Positions 27,036-38,518 of a stretch of DNA of 64,000 nucleotides are shown here, piece by piece. Below the pieces are notes generated by a model. That model saw nothing but the letters and a program-made list of their open reading frames with translations. It was not told the DNA's origin and did no database searches. Positions within the stretch are counted from its first letter, which is position 1; each line of letters opens with the position of its first letter. A program made the translations under genes and the position numbers. The stretch is taken from positions 62,001 through 126,000 of the forward strand of contig JAUHYQ010000001.1 in assembly GCA_030426355.1 (NCBI GenBank). The letters are read 5' to 3'. This DNA is from Gammaproteobacteria bacterium. GTDB taxonomy: Bacteria; Pseudomonadota; Gammaproteobacteria; Steroidobacterales; GCA-2729495.

Positions 27036-28691
27036 CTAGACCTGCCGGTCGCGCAACTCACGCCTGAGCAATTTGCCAACCGCCGATTTTGGCACCTCGT
27101 CGATAAACACCACATCGCTGGGAACCTTATAGGGTGTAAGCGTTTCACGGCAGTATGCAATGACATCAGCGGCGGATAGCTGCGCCTGGCGCTTCACGAC
27201 AAACAGACGGACTGCCTCGCCAGTTCTATCATCGGGAATGCCCACGCAGGCGCACTCCAGCACACCCGGCATTGCAGCCACTTCCGCTTCGACCTCGTTC
27301 GGAAAGACATTAAAGCCGGAGACCAGAATCATGTCCTTTTTTCGGTCAACGATACGGAAATACCCCAACTCGTCCATGGTCGCAATATCACCTGTGCGGA
27401 AATATCCGTCGCGAGTCATCACTTCGGCAGTGGCTTCTTCCTTGCGCCAGTAACCTTGCATAACCTGGGGGCCCTTGGCGCACAATTCACCCGGCTCGCC
27501 CATAGGCACATCATTACCTTCTTCATCGCGCAACACGATATCAGTATCGGGAAACGGCAAGCCGATGCTGCCGCGGAATACGTGATCACCGATTACATTC
27601 AGCGTCAGCACGGGTGACGTTTCAGACAAGCCATAGCCCTGATTAATGTGACGCCCTGTCACCTCTTTCCAGCGATTGGAAACCGATTCCTGCACGGCCA
27701 TACCTCCGCCGACCACCACATCCAGGCCGCTAAAATCGAGCTCACTGAAGCCCGGTGTGTGCAACAAACCGTTCAGCAAGGTATTCACCGCAGTGAATGT
27801 GGTCACGCGCCACTTGGACCACTCAGCAATAAGGGCCGGTAAGTCACGAGGATTTGTTATCAAAACACTTATCGCCCCCAAATGAAAATACGTCAGCAAA
27901 TTCACCATCAGCGCGAAGATGTGGTACAGAGGTAGCGCGGTCATAACCACTTCGTCAGGTCGGTTCAGAATTTCGCCCGCAAAACCCTTGTACTGCATGA
28001 TATTGGCGATCAGATTGCGGTTGGTCAGCATGGCGCCCTTCGACAAGCCGGTGGTGCCGCCCGTGTACTGCAAGAACGCCAGATCGCTGCCCTGTATATC
28101 GGGCTCGCTGAACATGAGTTCTTTGCCCGCCTGCAAAGCGGCTATAAACGGGGTCACTTGCAGGCGCTCATCGACTGACGGCGATTCAAGGCCCTGCCCG
28201 ATAAGATCGTCCAGACCCACCACGATGATGTGCCGCACAGGCGTCTCGGCAATGATCTCGGCCAAGGCAGATGTCGCGCCCGCGTAGATCACGATGATTT
28301 CGGTATCGGCGTCAATTAACTGATGACGCAGTTCACGCGGCGTATAAAGTGGATTAATGTTCACCTGCACTGCGCCTGCACGCAATATGCCAAAAGATGC
28401 CACGGGAAACGCCAGCATGTTCGGCAACATGATCGCGACACGATCGCCCTTCTTTACCCCGGCATGGGATTGCAGGTAAGCAGCGAAATCGCGGGAATAC
28501 TGCCCGGCATCGCCGTAAGTCAGCGTCGCCCCGAAATTAGAGAAAGCGGGCCGATCCGCGAACCGATCACACGCCTCCAATACCATCGCGACGATACTCG
28601 GGTAAGCATCCACGTTGACCGTCGTTAACGAATCGGCCGGGTACTGGCGCAACCACGGCTTGTCCAAAGTCTTGCCCATAGCACTGTCCAT
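27036..28691 (-). CDS. fadD: Long-chain fatty acid-CoA ligase
   Basis: Activates fatty acids to acyl-CoA with ATP for beta-oxidation or lipid remodelling. The AMP-binding loop LQYTGGTTGLSKGAMLTNRN, GYGLSETSPVLTLN, GYFRTGDIATMDE and the C-terminal DRKKDMILVSGFNVFPNEVE are all present, with catalytic lysine in PKSAVGKLLRRELR. The open frame begins at 28847. The ATG at 28691 or 28679 aligns with E. coli FadD, giving 551 or 547 residues; neither has a good ribosome site. It is divergent from the SDR gene. Confidence 0.92.
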   Translation of the reverse strand: MDSAMGKTLDKPWLRQYPADSLTTVNVDAYPSIVAMVLEACDRFADRPAFSNFGATLTYGDAGQYSRDFAAYLQSHAGVKKGDRVAIMLPNMLAFPVASFGILRAGAVQVNINPLYTPRELRHQLIDADTEIIVIYAGATSALAEIIAETPVRHIIVVGLDDLIGQGLESPSVDERLQVTPFIAALQAGKELMFSEPDIQGSDLAFLQYTGGTTGLSKGAMLTNRNLIANIMQYKGFAGEILNRPDEVVMTALPLYHIFALMVNLLTYFHLGAISVLITNPRDLPALIAEWSKWRVTTFTAVNTLLNGLLHTPGFSELDFSGLDVVVGGGMAVQESVSNRWKEVTGRHINQGYGLSETSPVLTLNVIGDHVFRGSIGLPFPDTDIVLRDEEGNDVPMGEPGELCAKGPQVMQGYWRKEEATAEVMTRDGYFRTGDIATMDELGYFRIVDRKKDMILVSGFNVFPNEVEAEVAAMPGVLECACVGIPDDRTGEAVRLFVVKRQAQLSAADVIAYCRETLTPYKVPSDVVFIDEVPKSAVGKLLRRELRDRQV

Positions 28692-28706
28692 GCATACTAG
28701 AATGCA
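28691..28706. promoter_or_regulatory. Imperfect palindrome in the fadD / SDR divergent region
   Basis: TGCATACTAGAATGCA has TGCAT/ATGCA arms around CTAG with one mismatched pair. It lies between the divergent starts and could be an operator shared by both genes. It does not match the FadR or PsrA consensus as I know them. Confidence 0.3.
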
Positions 28707-28739
28707 ACAATCTGACGACCTGGTAAAAGGATTCTCGGC

Positions 28740-29516
28740 ATGACCACCGATCTCTTCAACCTTAGCGGCAAGTTGGCGCTTGTTTCCGGTGCCAGCCGCG
28801 GTATTGGCCGCGCCATTGCAGAACTGCTGGCCCGCCAGGGCGCGCATGTCATTGTCAGCAGCCGACGGCTCGACGGCTGCCAGAGAGTTGCCGATGAGTT
28901 AATTGAGAACGGCTTCAGCGCTGAGGCCATGGCTTGCCATGCCGGTCGCATGCAAGACATCGAGCGCCTGTTCGCCGAAATACAAGCCACTCATGGCCGC
29001 CTGGATATACTGGTCAACAACGCGGCTACCAACCCCTACTACGGGCACATACTCGACACATCACCGGCCGCGTTTCAGAAAACCGTGGACGTAAACCTGC
29101 GAGGCTATTTCTTCATGTCAGCGGAAGCCGGCAAACTCATGCGCGAGCATGGTGGCGGCGTGATTGTAAACACGGCATCGGTGAATGCCATTCAACCCGG
29201 CAACATGCAAGGTATTTACTCCATAACCAAAGCAGCCATAGTTAACATGACTAAAGCCTTCGCTCAGGAATGCGGGCAATACAATATTCGCTGTAATGCG
29301 ATACTGCCCGGGCTGACCGAAACCAGATTTGCCGGCGCATTGTTCGACAACAAGGAAATATACGACCGTGTGGTGAGCAAAATCCCGCTGGGACGGCACG
29401 CCGAACCTGCAGACATGGCGGGCACAGTGTTGCTGCTGGTGTCCGATGCCGGTAGCTACATTACCGGCGAATCCATTGTCATTGACGGCGGGCTCACCAT
29501 TGCCTCCGCGTTGTAA
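28740..29516 (+). CDS. Short-chain dehydrogenase/reductase
   Basis: NAD(P)-dependent oxidoreductase of the classical SDR family (258 residues). The nucleotide motif is SGASRGIGRAIAE, the structural motif NNAATNPYYG, the catalytic Ser in VNTASVNAIQPG and the YxxxK pair in IYSITKAA. The C-terminal GESIVIDGG is typical. The start has AAGGA nine bases upstream. Its position opposite fadD and near other lipid genes suggests a hydroxyacyl or ketoacyl substrate, but the substrate cannot be read from the sequence. Confidence 0.9.
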   Translation: MTTDLFNLSGKLALVSGASRGIGRAIAELLARQGAHVIVSSRRLDGCQRVADELIENGFSAEAMACHAGRMQDIERLFAEIQATHGRLDILVNNAATNPYYGHILDTSPAAFQKTVDVNLRGYFFMSAEAGKLMREHGGGVIVNTASVNAIQPGNMQGIYSITKAAIVNMTKAFAQECGQYNIRCNAILPGLTETRFAGALFDNKEIYDRVVSKIPLGRHAEPADMAGTVLLLVSDAGSYITGESIVIDGGLTIASAL

Positions 29517-29539
29517 CAAGTAAACAGGACCTGCAACCC

Positions 29540-29827
29540 ATGCACATCGAACTCGAAGAAACGGCCCGTCAGGGACGGTATTTTATTCCCGCCGATCAAA
29601 ACGCAGACGACGTCGCCGAACTCAATTTCTCTAAACCGGACGACCACACGATCAGCGCCGACCGAACCTATGTGCCCGACCGGTATCGCGGCCAGGGCAT
29701 AGCTGCGCAACTGGTCGAGCGACTGGTGGCGGATGCGCGCCGCAAAGGCGCAAAAATTATCCCGGCCTGCTCATATGTGGCCAAAGCCTTTGAAAAGCAT
29801 CCGGAGTGGGCGGATGTCAGGCACTGA
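29540..29827 (+). CDS. Small GNAT-family N-acetyltransferase (NATD1/YidJ-like)
   Basis: A 95-residue minimal acetyltransferase-fold protein. The acetyl-CoA loop RYRGQGIAAQLVERLV is clear, followed by ARRKGAKIIPACSYVAKAFEKHPEW, the conserved end of this small family (COG2388). It starts 23 bases after the SDR gene and is probably co-transcribed. The acceptor is unknown. Its stop is two bases from the 3' end of the convergent tRNA-Ser gene. Confidence 0.85.
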   Translation: MHIELEETARQGRYFIPADQNADDVAELNFSKPDDHTISADRTYVPDRYRGQGIAAQLVERLVADARRKGAKIIPACSYVAKAFEKHPEWADVRH

Positions 29828-29829
29828 AA

Positions 29830-29919
<90 letters not shown>

Positions 29920-29928
29920 AACTCGCTT

Positions 29929-29959
29929 GCCCGCCTTGCTTGGGCGGGCCGCGATTATA
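29929..29959 (-). promoter_or_regulatory. Promoter -10 and leader hairpin of tRNA-Ser
   Basis: A perfect TATAAT (29954-29959 on the minus strand) is followed by a GC-rich discriminator CGCGGCCC, typical of stringently controlled stable-RNA promoters. The -35 is poor. The leader contains a perfect seven-base inverted repeat (29929-29949, GCCCGCC/GGCGGGC) ahead of the tRNA 5' end. Confidence 0.6.
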
Positions 29960-30105
29960 GCGGAATCGACCCCGGGGAATAGCCCGCGCACCTAAACCAC
30001 AGTTCGGACAACTATTGCGCGAAGCATGCCGCAACTGGCCTCAACGGAACAAAACGTCCATCATTCCGTCCTCCGAACGTTACCCAAAATGTGTGGATAC
30101 ACGGT

Positions 30106-30708
30106 ATGACAGCAAGCAGCACTGAAGTGGCGGCACCTCAGCCGGGCATGACGGACAAGGCCATCCGTTACAGCCTTTTTTTTATTGTTATGTTGCTTTA
30201 TACCCTGCCCTTGCCACTGCCCTTTCTGGGCTGGGAAGGCTGGAAAATAACGGCACCGGGATTTCTGGATAATCCGGTTGCACTGCTCGCCATTCATGAA
30301 TTTTCAGGCTTTTTGTTTTTCGGCCACACCTTGTTCAGTAATATTTGGGCGATGCGCGTGCGCATGGTCGGCGATCAGCAAACCGGCGTGATGGCCCGCG
30401 CGATGCTGCGGGTCATGGCACTCAGCATTACGGGCCCGACATCCATCATTACGCCGCTGGCAGGCGTTATGTTGCTGAACGGTTATTTTGGCGGCTTTGC
30501 GAACGCGCCATGGGCGCTGCACGCCTACGTCGCATTCTGGATCATGGCGGCCCTGCAACTGGTACCTGACATTATTCGCTACGCCGTCGATACCCATAAA
30601 GCCGATCCGAAACGCGACGTGCGGGGCGCTGCCTTGCGGGGCATCGGTTCGACCTTTCTGACTTTTTATATCATCTGGTGCATGGTCACTAAGACGACGG
30701 CTTTCTGA
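30106..30708 (+). CDS. Integral membrane protein, possibly DUF2269-like
   Basis: About 200 residues with four or five hydrophobic helices: YSLFFIVMLLYTLPLPLPFL, a helix around EFSGFLFFGHTLFSNIWAM, ALSITGPTSIITPLAGVMLL, AYVAFWIMAALQLVPDII and a final FLTFYIIWCMV. The pattern with one conserved His in EFSGFLFFGH and a TGPTSIITPLAG loop recalls the DUF2269 family, though I am not certain. No signal peptide, no co-factor motif. It starts with the ATG at 30106; an in-frame GTG at 30091 is possible. Confidence 0.55.
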   Translation: MTASSTEVAAPQPGMTDKAIRYSLFFIVMLLYTLPLPLPFLGWEGWKITAPGFLDNPVALLAIHEFSGFLFFGHTLFSNIWAMRVRMVGDQQTGVMARAMLRVMALSITGPTSIITPLAGVMLLNGYFGGFANAPWALHAYVAFWIMAALQLVPDIIRYAVDTHKADPKRDVRGAALRGIGSTFLTFYIIWCMVTKTTAF

Positions 30709-30939
30709 TTCGCTGCACCGTTCCAAAACAGAAGCCTGCCCGCACTATTTTCCAGATTAAGTTAAATGTAGGCCTATAAACTATTGTTTTATATAGTAAT
30801 TACATAAGTCTGCGCAAAAAGTTCCGCCATTGCGGCATGGTTTGAACATCCCGTACGTGGTAAGTTTGCCTCAAACAATAACGAGAAATGCCGTTCGCCC
30901 GTTCCTGAGTTCAGTTGCTGGCAGCGGCATTATCTGTAT
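30709..30939. other. AT-rich intergenic region before mltF
   Basis: This 231-base stretch contains no open frame. Positions 30756-30812 are conspicuously AT-rich for this genome (TATAAACTATTGTTTTATAT and following), including candidate -10 boxes. It probably holds the mltF promoter, but the distance to the start (about 130 bases) leaves a long leader. A small CCGC-CATT-GCGG hairpin lies near 30826-30837. Confidence 0.4.
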
Positions 30940-32388
30940 ATGAAGAGAGCAACCGTTGTGTTGCTCGCGCTGATCATGAGCACCTGCTCCCGGTCACCGA
31001 GCACACTGGAGGAAGTACTGGAGACGGGCCAGTTGCGGGTGATTACCCGGAACAGTCCGACCACACTGTACCGGGGCCCCTTCGGCTATGAAGGCCCCGA
31101 GTATGATCGTGTGGAAGCATTCCGTGCCCACCTGGAAGCAAAACACGGTCGCCCCATTGAAGTTGATTATCAGTTCGCCGACAGTCTGGCAGAAATCTTT
31201 TCAGCGCTGGAATCGCGATCCGCGCACATCGCCGCGGCCAGTCTGACCGTCACCGAAGAGCGACAACAACGTGTGGATTTCGGGCCGGCGTATCAGGAAG
31301 TCTCACAATATCTGGTTTATAAACTGAACACCGGGCGCCCGCGCACACTGCAGGCGCTGCAAGGGAAGCGACTGGAAGTCATGGCCACCAGCAGTTTTGC
31401 GGAGACCCTCAGGGGCCTGCGCGCAGAAGAGCCCGCTCTGGCCTGGACCGAGAATCCCTTCGCCGAAACCTCTGATTTACTGCAGGCGGTTCACGAGCAG
31501 ACCATCGATTACACCGTGGTCGACAGCAACGATTACTACGTGCACCGCTATTACATGCCCGACCTGCGGAAAGCCATCAAGCTCAAAGAAGATGATCAGC
31601 TGGCGTGGGCGTTTGCCACCGGAACTGAAGCTCTGCAGGCACAGGCGGCCGAGTTTTTCGCTCAGGCCGAACAGTCAGGGCTGCTCGCACAAATCAACGA
31701 CCGATACTATGGTCATACCAATCGCTTCGATTACGTCGGTACGCGAACATTTAATCGCCATGTGGATTCGCGACTACCCGATTACCTGGCGATGTTTCGC
31801 GATGCCAGCAAACAAACGGGCTTCGACTGGCGTCTGCTGGCTGCCATTGGTTATCAGGAGTCCCATTGGGATCCGGATGCCGTTTCGCCGACAGGGGTGC
31901 GCGGCTTGATGATGTTGACGCGCAGCACCGCAGGCGGTCTGGGTGTGGAAAACCGCCGTGATGCCGCGCAAAGCATCAGTGCCGGCTCCCAGTATTTCCA
32001 GAATATATACAACCGCTTAGACGATATACCTGAACCCGATCGCATTTGGTTTGCGCTGGCTGCCTACAACATCGGTTACGGGCACCTGCAGGATGCCCGC
32101 CGCCTGGCACGCATGAAAAATCTGGACGATGATCGCTGGCTGGTGATCAAGGACATGTTGCCGTTGCTGACCAAAAGCGAATGGTACAGCCAGGTACCCC
32201 ATGGCTACGCGCGCGGCTGGGAACCGGTCGGCTACGTAAACAACGTGCGTACCTACTTCGAAATTTTGTCCTGGCTGACCACCGAAGAAGACATATTCGA
32301 CGAGCTAGAGGACGAACCCGACATCATCAGCGACGCGCCTTCGACCATCCAGACGGCCGCCACCCCGGCGGACACCAGCTCCACCTGA
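30940..32388 (+). CDS. mltF: Membrane-bound lytic murein transglycosylase F
   Basis: Peptidoglycan-cleaving enzyme with an N-terminal periplasmic-binding-like regulatory module (residues 25-265, EVLETGQLRVITRNSPTTLY to LLAQINDRYYGHT) and a C-terminal family-1 lytic transglycosylase domain. The catalytic Glu is in AAIGYQESHWDPDAVSPTGV, followed by RGLMMLTRSTA and the ALAAYNIGYGHLQDAR block. The N-terminus is a signal sequence ending LALIMSTC, an atypical lipobox. An acidic tail of about 45 residues follows the last family motif. It faces tadA convergently; purL-mltF-tadA linkage is known, but here purL is 8.6 kb away. Confidence 0.93.
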   Translation: MKRATVVLLALIMSTCSRSPSTLEEVLETGQLRVITRNSPTTLYRGPFGYEGPEYDRVEAFRAHLEAKHGRPIEVDYQFADSLAEIFSALESRSAHIAAASLTVTEERQQRVDFGPAYQEVSQYLVYKLNTGRPRTLQALQGKRLEVMATSSFAETLRGLRAEEPALAWTENPFAETSDLLQAVHEQTIDYTVVDSNDYYVHRYYMPDLRKAIKLKEDDQLAWAFATGTEALQAQAAEFFAQAEQSGLLAQINDRYYGHTNRFDYVGTRTFNRHVDSRLPDYLAMFRDASKQTGFDWRLLAAIGYQESHWDPDAVSPTGVRGLMMLTRSTAGGLGVENRRDAAQSISAGSQYFQNIYNRLDDIPEPDRIWFALAAYNIGYGHLQDARRLARMKNLDDDRWLVIKDMLPLLTKSEWYSQVPHGYARGWEPVGYVNNVRTYFEILSWLTTEEDIFDELEDEPDIISDAPSTIQTAATPADTSST

Positions 32389-32421
32389 TGCAGTACTTGC
32401 GAGTAGCACTAGAGAGTATTA

Positions 32422-34428
<2,007 letters not shown>

Positions 34429-34439
<11 letters not shown>

Positions 34440-35898
34440 GGTAGTTCGGGGCTTCCTTGGTAATGCTGACATCATGCACGTGGCTTTCGCGCATGCCGGC
34501 GGAGGTTATGCGTACAAACTTGGGCTTGGTGCGCATCTCATCGATGCTGCCGCAACCTGTGTAGCCCATCGCAGCGCGCAGGCCACCGACAAGCTGGTGA
34601 ATAATAGCCACTGCATCACCCTTGTAGGGTACTCGACCTTCGATACCTTCCGGCACGAGTTTCTCAAGTTGCTCGGACGAATCCTGAAAATAGCGATCCG
34701 AACTGCCGTGCTGTCCGGACATGGCACCCAACGACCCCATGCCGCGATACGACTTGTAAGAGCGCCCCTGATACAACTCGACCTCACCGGGCGACTGCTC
34801 GGTTCCGGCAAACAGGCTGCCGATCATGATGGACGAAGCGCCAGCGGCAATGGCTTTAGCAATATCACCGGAATAACGTATGCCGCCATCGGCAATCACC
34901 GGCACACCGTTCTTTTGCATCGCTGCGGCCACCTCGGCCACTGCGCTGATCTGCGGCACACCAACGCCGGCAACGATCCGCGTCGTGCAGATAGAGCCGG
35001 GACCGATTCCAACCTTGACACCGTCCACGCCGGCTTTCACCAGGGCAATGGCGGCCTCGGCAGAAATAATATTGCCTGCGATAATCTGCGTTTGCGGCGA
35101 TACTTTCTTGATTGCTGACACCCGATCCATCACACCCTGCGTGTGTCCATGTGCCGTATCAACGATCAGTACGTCCACGCCGGATGCGATCAGTTGTTCG
35201 ACCCGTTCCTCGGTATCGCCACCCGTGCCAACCGCAGCACCAACGCGCAAAGCACCACGCTCGTCTTTACTGGCCAGCGGGTAATCAACTGCCTTCTGAA
35301 AATCCTTGGCAGTGATCATGCCGCGCAGTTCGAAATCGTCATTGACGATGAGTACCTTTTCGATGCGGTACTTGTGTAACAAACCCAGCACTTCTTCCTT
35401 GGAAGCACCTTCGCGAACCGTCACCAGTTTTTCCTGCGGCGTCATGACCGATGACACCGGCGCATCCAGCTGAGTTTCAAAACGCAAATCGCGGTGAGTC
35501 ACGATACCCACGGTCTTGCCGTGCGCATCCACCACCGGCATCCCTGAAAAGCCTTTGGCCCGCGTCAGTTCGATTACTTCACGAATGGATTTATCCGGCG
35601 ACACCGTGATGGGGTTGGTGACGATGCCGCTTTCAAACTTTTTGACGCGCCGGACTTCACGCGCCTGGGCAGCCGGACTCATGTTCTTGTGGATAATGCC
35701 GATACCGCCTTCCTGAGCCAGGGCAATGGCGAGGCGCGACTCGGTGACCGTGTCCATAGCGGCGGATACCAGCGGGATATTCAGCCCGATTTCGCGTGTC
35801 AGCCAGGTTTTGAGCTCGACCTCGCGTGGCAGCACGTTCGAATACTCCGGCTGCAGCAAAACGTCGTCAAACGTGAGGGCTTCCTTGGCGATCCGCAT
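34429..35898 (-). CDS. guaB: Inosine-5'-monophosphate dehydrogenase
   Basis: Rate-limiting enzyme of guanine nucleotide synthesis, oxidising IMP to XMP. The ATG at 35898 gives 489 residues (E. coli 488) starting [17 protein letters not shown]. Two CBS domains lie at about residues 95-205, and the active-site loop is [17 protein letters not shown] with the nucleophilic Cys. The flap contains [10 protein letters not shown]. It is the first gene of guaB-guaA-tadA, divergent from xseA. Confidence 0.97.
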
Positions 35899-36053
35899 AT
35901 CTGTTCCCGGGTTTATTTTTGATACCTGTACCCATCGGCAGGCCGCTAGCTGACCGACAGAGTGACTGTTGGGGTTTAACCGTGCATGGTACGCTGCATG
36001 CTGATTAACGTAAACCACCCCGACACAGCAAAGCTGCAGAGCCGCAACAAACC

Positions 36054-37304
36054 ATGACCCCCCGCCTGCCTGAACAGTCCGGACCACCTGCCGACGCGCC
36101 GATCTTCAGCGTTCGTCAGCTCAACCGCGAAGCCAAGCGGCTGCTCGAGGGCGCATTCCCGGCCATCTGGGTCAGCGGCGAAATTTCGCGCTTCACCCAT
36201 CACAGCTCCGGGCACATGTATTTTGACCTCAAGGATGCCGATGCGGCGATAAGCTGCGCGATGTTCAAGGGCTCGCAACGCGGCCTGCGCTTCAAACCCG
36301 GCGGCGGCCAGCAGGTTGTGCTGAAAGGCAAAGTCAGCATATTTGAGGCGGGAGGTCGCTACCAGATCATCGTCGAGCACATGGAAGAAGCCGGCGAAGG
36401 CCTGCTGCGCCAGCAATTCGAGGCACTGAAATCACGCCTGCAGGCCGAAGGGCTGTTTGACGAGGCAGCCAAGCAAGCGCTGCCAGCATTACCTTCGTGC
36501 ATCGGCGTGGTGACCTCCAGCACCGGTGCAGCCATACGCGATATTTTGCACACCCTACAGCGTCGCTTTCCAATCGCCAATATCATTGTCTACCCCACCC
36601 GCGTGCAGGGCGAAGGCGCCCGCGAGGAGATCGCCGCCGCGATTGACACAGCCAACAGGCGCGGCGAATGCGACGTACTGATCGTCGCTCGCGGCGGCGG
36701 CTCACTGGAAGATCTGTGGGCTTTTAACGAAGAAGTGGTGGCACGTGCCATTGCCCGCAGTACGCTACCAATCGTCGCCGGCATCGGCCACGAGATTGAC
36801 GTCACCATAGCCGACCTCGTCGCCGATGTGCGTGCACCGACACCGACAGGCGCGGCAGAACTGATCGCGCCGGACAGAGCCGCGTTAAAACACGCGCTGG
36901 CCAGTGGCGAACGCCGGGCAGCATTATCCATCCAACGCATGCAGGACATTCTGCAAAGCGATCTGAATCAACTGCTGGCCCGGCTGCGCCGCACTCACCC
37001 GCAATCACTGCTGCGTGACCTGCAACAGCGTCTGGATGAACTGACATTAGCGTTGGGCCGTCGCATGAACCGCAGACTGCAGGCTGCACAGCAACGTTTT
37101 GCCGGACTGGCGGGGACGCTTCACGCTGTGAGCCCTTTGGCAACGTTGGATCGCGGCTATGCCATCGTCAGAAAAAGCGGCAGCACCGGCGTGCTGCGGC
37201 GTGCGGACGCGCTTAAAGCGGGCGACACCATCGAAGCGCAACTCGCCAACGGACTGATAGATGCAACGGTGACCGGCACTCGCAATACTGACGAAGACCA
37301 GTGA
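36054..37304 (+). CDS. xseA: Exodeoxyribonuclease VII large subunit
   Basis: Catalytic subunit of the single-strand-specific XseAB nuclease. The N-terminal OB domain contains [20 protein letters not shown]. The catalytic core has [34 protein letters not shown] and [18 protein letters not shown], followed by a long coiled region and the C-terminal [12 protein letters not shown]. At 416 residues it is near family length (E. coli 456). Divergent from guaB, as in E. coli. Confidence 0.96.
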   Translation: MTPRLPEQSGPPADAPIFSVRQLNREAKRLLEGAFPAIWVSGEISRFTHHSSGHMYFDLKDADAAISCAMFKGSQRGLRFKPGGGQQVVLKGKVSIFEAGGRYQIIVEHMEEAGEGLLRQQFEALKSRLQAEGLFDEAAKQALPALPSCIGVVTSSTGAAIRDILHTLQRRFPIANIIVYPTRVQGEGAREEIAAAIDTANRRGECDVLIVARGGGSLEDLWAFNEEVVARAIARSTLPIVAGIGHEIDVTIADLVADVRAPTPTGAAELIAPDRAALKHALASGERRAALSIQRMQDILQSDLNQLLARLRRTHPQSLLRDLQQRLDELTLALGRRMNRRLQAAQQRFAGLAGTLHAVSPLATLDRGYAIVRKSGSTGVLRRADALKAGDTIEAQLANGLIDATVTGTRNTDEDQ

Positions 37305-38399
37305 CTACTTATCGAAAAATGCCTTGATTGGCGGCCGAAACTGATCCATATCAACCAGGAAGGAATCATGGCCGTGAATGGAGTCGATCTCGACGTATTC
37401 CACCTCACCACTGCCAAGCTTCAGCGCAGCGGCAATTTCACGCTGTTGTTGCACCGGAAATAGTAAATCGGTAGGCACCCCGATTACCATGCTGCGAGGT
37501 GCGTCAATACGCGCCAACCCGGCCTTTATGGAACCGCCGTGCTCAGCAATATCAAAAAGGTCCGAGGCGCGTGACAAATAGAGGTAACAGTTGGCATCAA
37601 ACTGACCGATAAACTTGTTGGCATGGGCCTCAAGATAGCTTTCTATTTCGAAATCCATGGCAAAACCGTCGCCGCTTTTGCGCTCCGCCGGGATGCGTTC
37701 ACGGCCAAAGCGCTGCTCCCACTCCGCCGCCGACCGATAGGTCATCATGCCGAGTTTCCGAGCCATGCGCATGCCCTGTATGGGGCCTTTACCCGGCTCG
37801 TAGTTGCCGTCGTTCCAATCGGGATCGCGTTGAATCAGCTCCCGTTGCATGGAACGCAACGCTATGGAAAAAGGTTGGGCTCGTGGCGCCGTCGACATCA
37901 ACAGTATGCGTTCGTAAGTGCCCGGGTACATAGCTGCATAAGCTTGCGCCGTCATGCCTCCCATGGATGGTCCGACCAGACCCGCCAGGCGCTTCACGCC
38001 GATATCCAGCAAAACGTGCCGGCCCATGGTAGCGATGTCTTCCAACGACAACACCGGGAAACCGAGACGATACGGTTCACCGGTCGCCGGACTGATTGAT
38101 GCAGGGCCGGTTGAGCCAAAACAACTGCCGAGTGAATTCACACAAATAACGTAGTAGCGCCGAGTATCAATGGGCCGCGACGGACCAACCATCTCTTCCC
38201 ACCAACCCGGGGCCGGATCCAGCGGCGAGGACGTAGCGTGCGCCGACGGCGACAGGCCGGTAAAAATCATCACTGCGTTGTCAGCCTCAGCCGACAACTC
38301 ACCCCAGGTTTCGTAAACCACTGACGGACTTTCGAGCACACCGCCGCGATGCATCTCGAAACTGCCTGGGTATCGGTAGGTGTCGCGGGCTGATTTCAC
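37305..38399 (-). CDS. MetX-family acyltransferase, probably serine O-succinyltransferase
   Basis: An alpha/beta-hydrolase acyltransferase with the nucleophile in LVGPSMGGMTA, Asp in GVPTDLLFP and His in SIHGHDSFLVD. The segment that reads NVLGGCQGTTGPSS in homoserine acetyltransferases is NSLGSCFGSTGPASI here. Together with YLYLSRASDLFDIAEHG and MRMARKLGMMTYRSAAEW, this resembles the Xanthomonas-type enzymes described as serine O-succinyltransferases. The start is uncertain: GTG at 38399 (364 residues) fits the family, but the frame is open to a TTG at 38495. Its stop directly abuts that of xseA. Confidence 0.8.
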   Translation of the reverse strand: MKSARDTYRYPGSFEMHRGGVLESPSVVYETWGELSAEADNAVMIFTGLSPSAHATSSPLDPAPGWWEEMVGPSRPIDTRRYYVICVNSLGSCFGSTGPASISPATGEPYRLGFPVLSLEDIATMGRHVLLDIGVKRLAGLVGPSMGGMTAQAYAAMYPGTYERILLMSTAPRAQPFSIALRSMQRELIQRDPDWNDGNYEPGKGPIQGMRMARKLGMMTYRSAAEWEQRFGRERIPAERKSGDGFAMDFEIESYLEAHANKFIGQFDANCYLYLSRASDLFDIAEHGGSIKAGLARIDAPRSMVIGVPTDLLFPVQQQREIAAALKLGSGEVEYVEIDSIHGHDSFLVDMDQFRPPIKAFFDK

Positions 38400-38518
38400 A
38401 GCGACAATTATGCCCCAGCGCGGGCTGCCGCAAAGCGACACATAGTTATATGCACATAACCCCTTCGGCAGGGCCGCACTGACCGGGGTCGGCAAGGCCC
38501 CTTACCTATTATTTGCGC

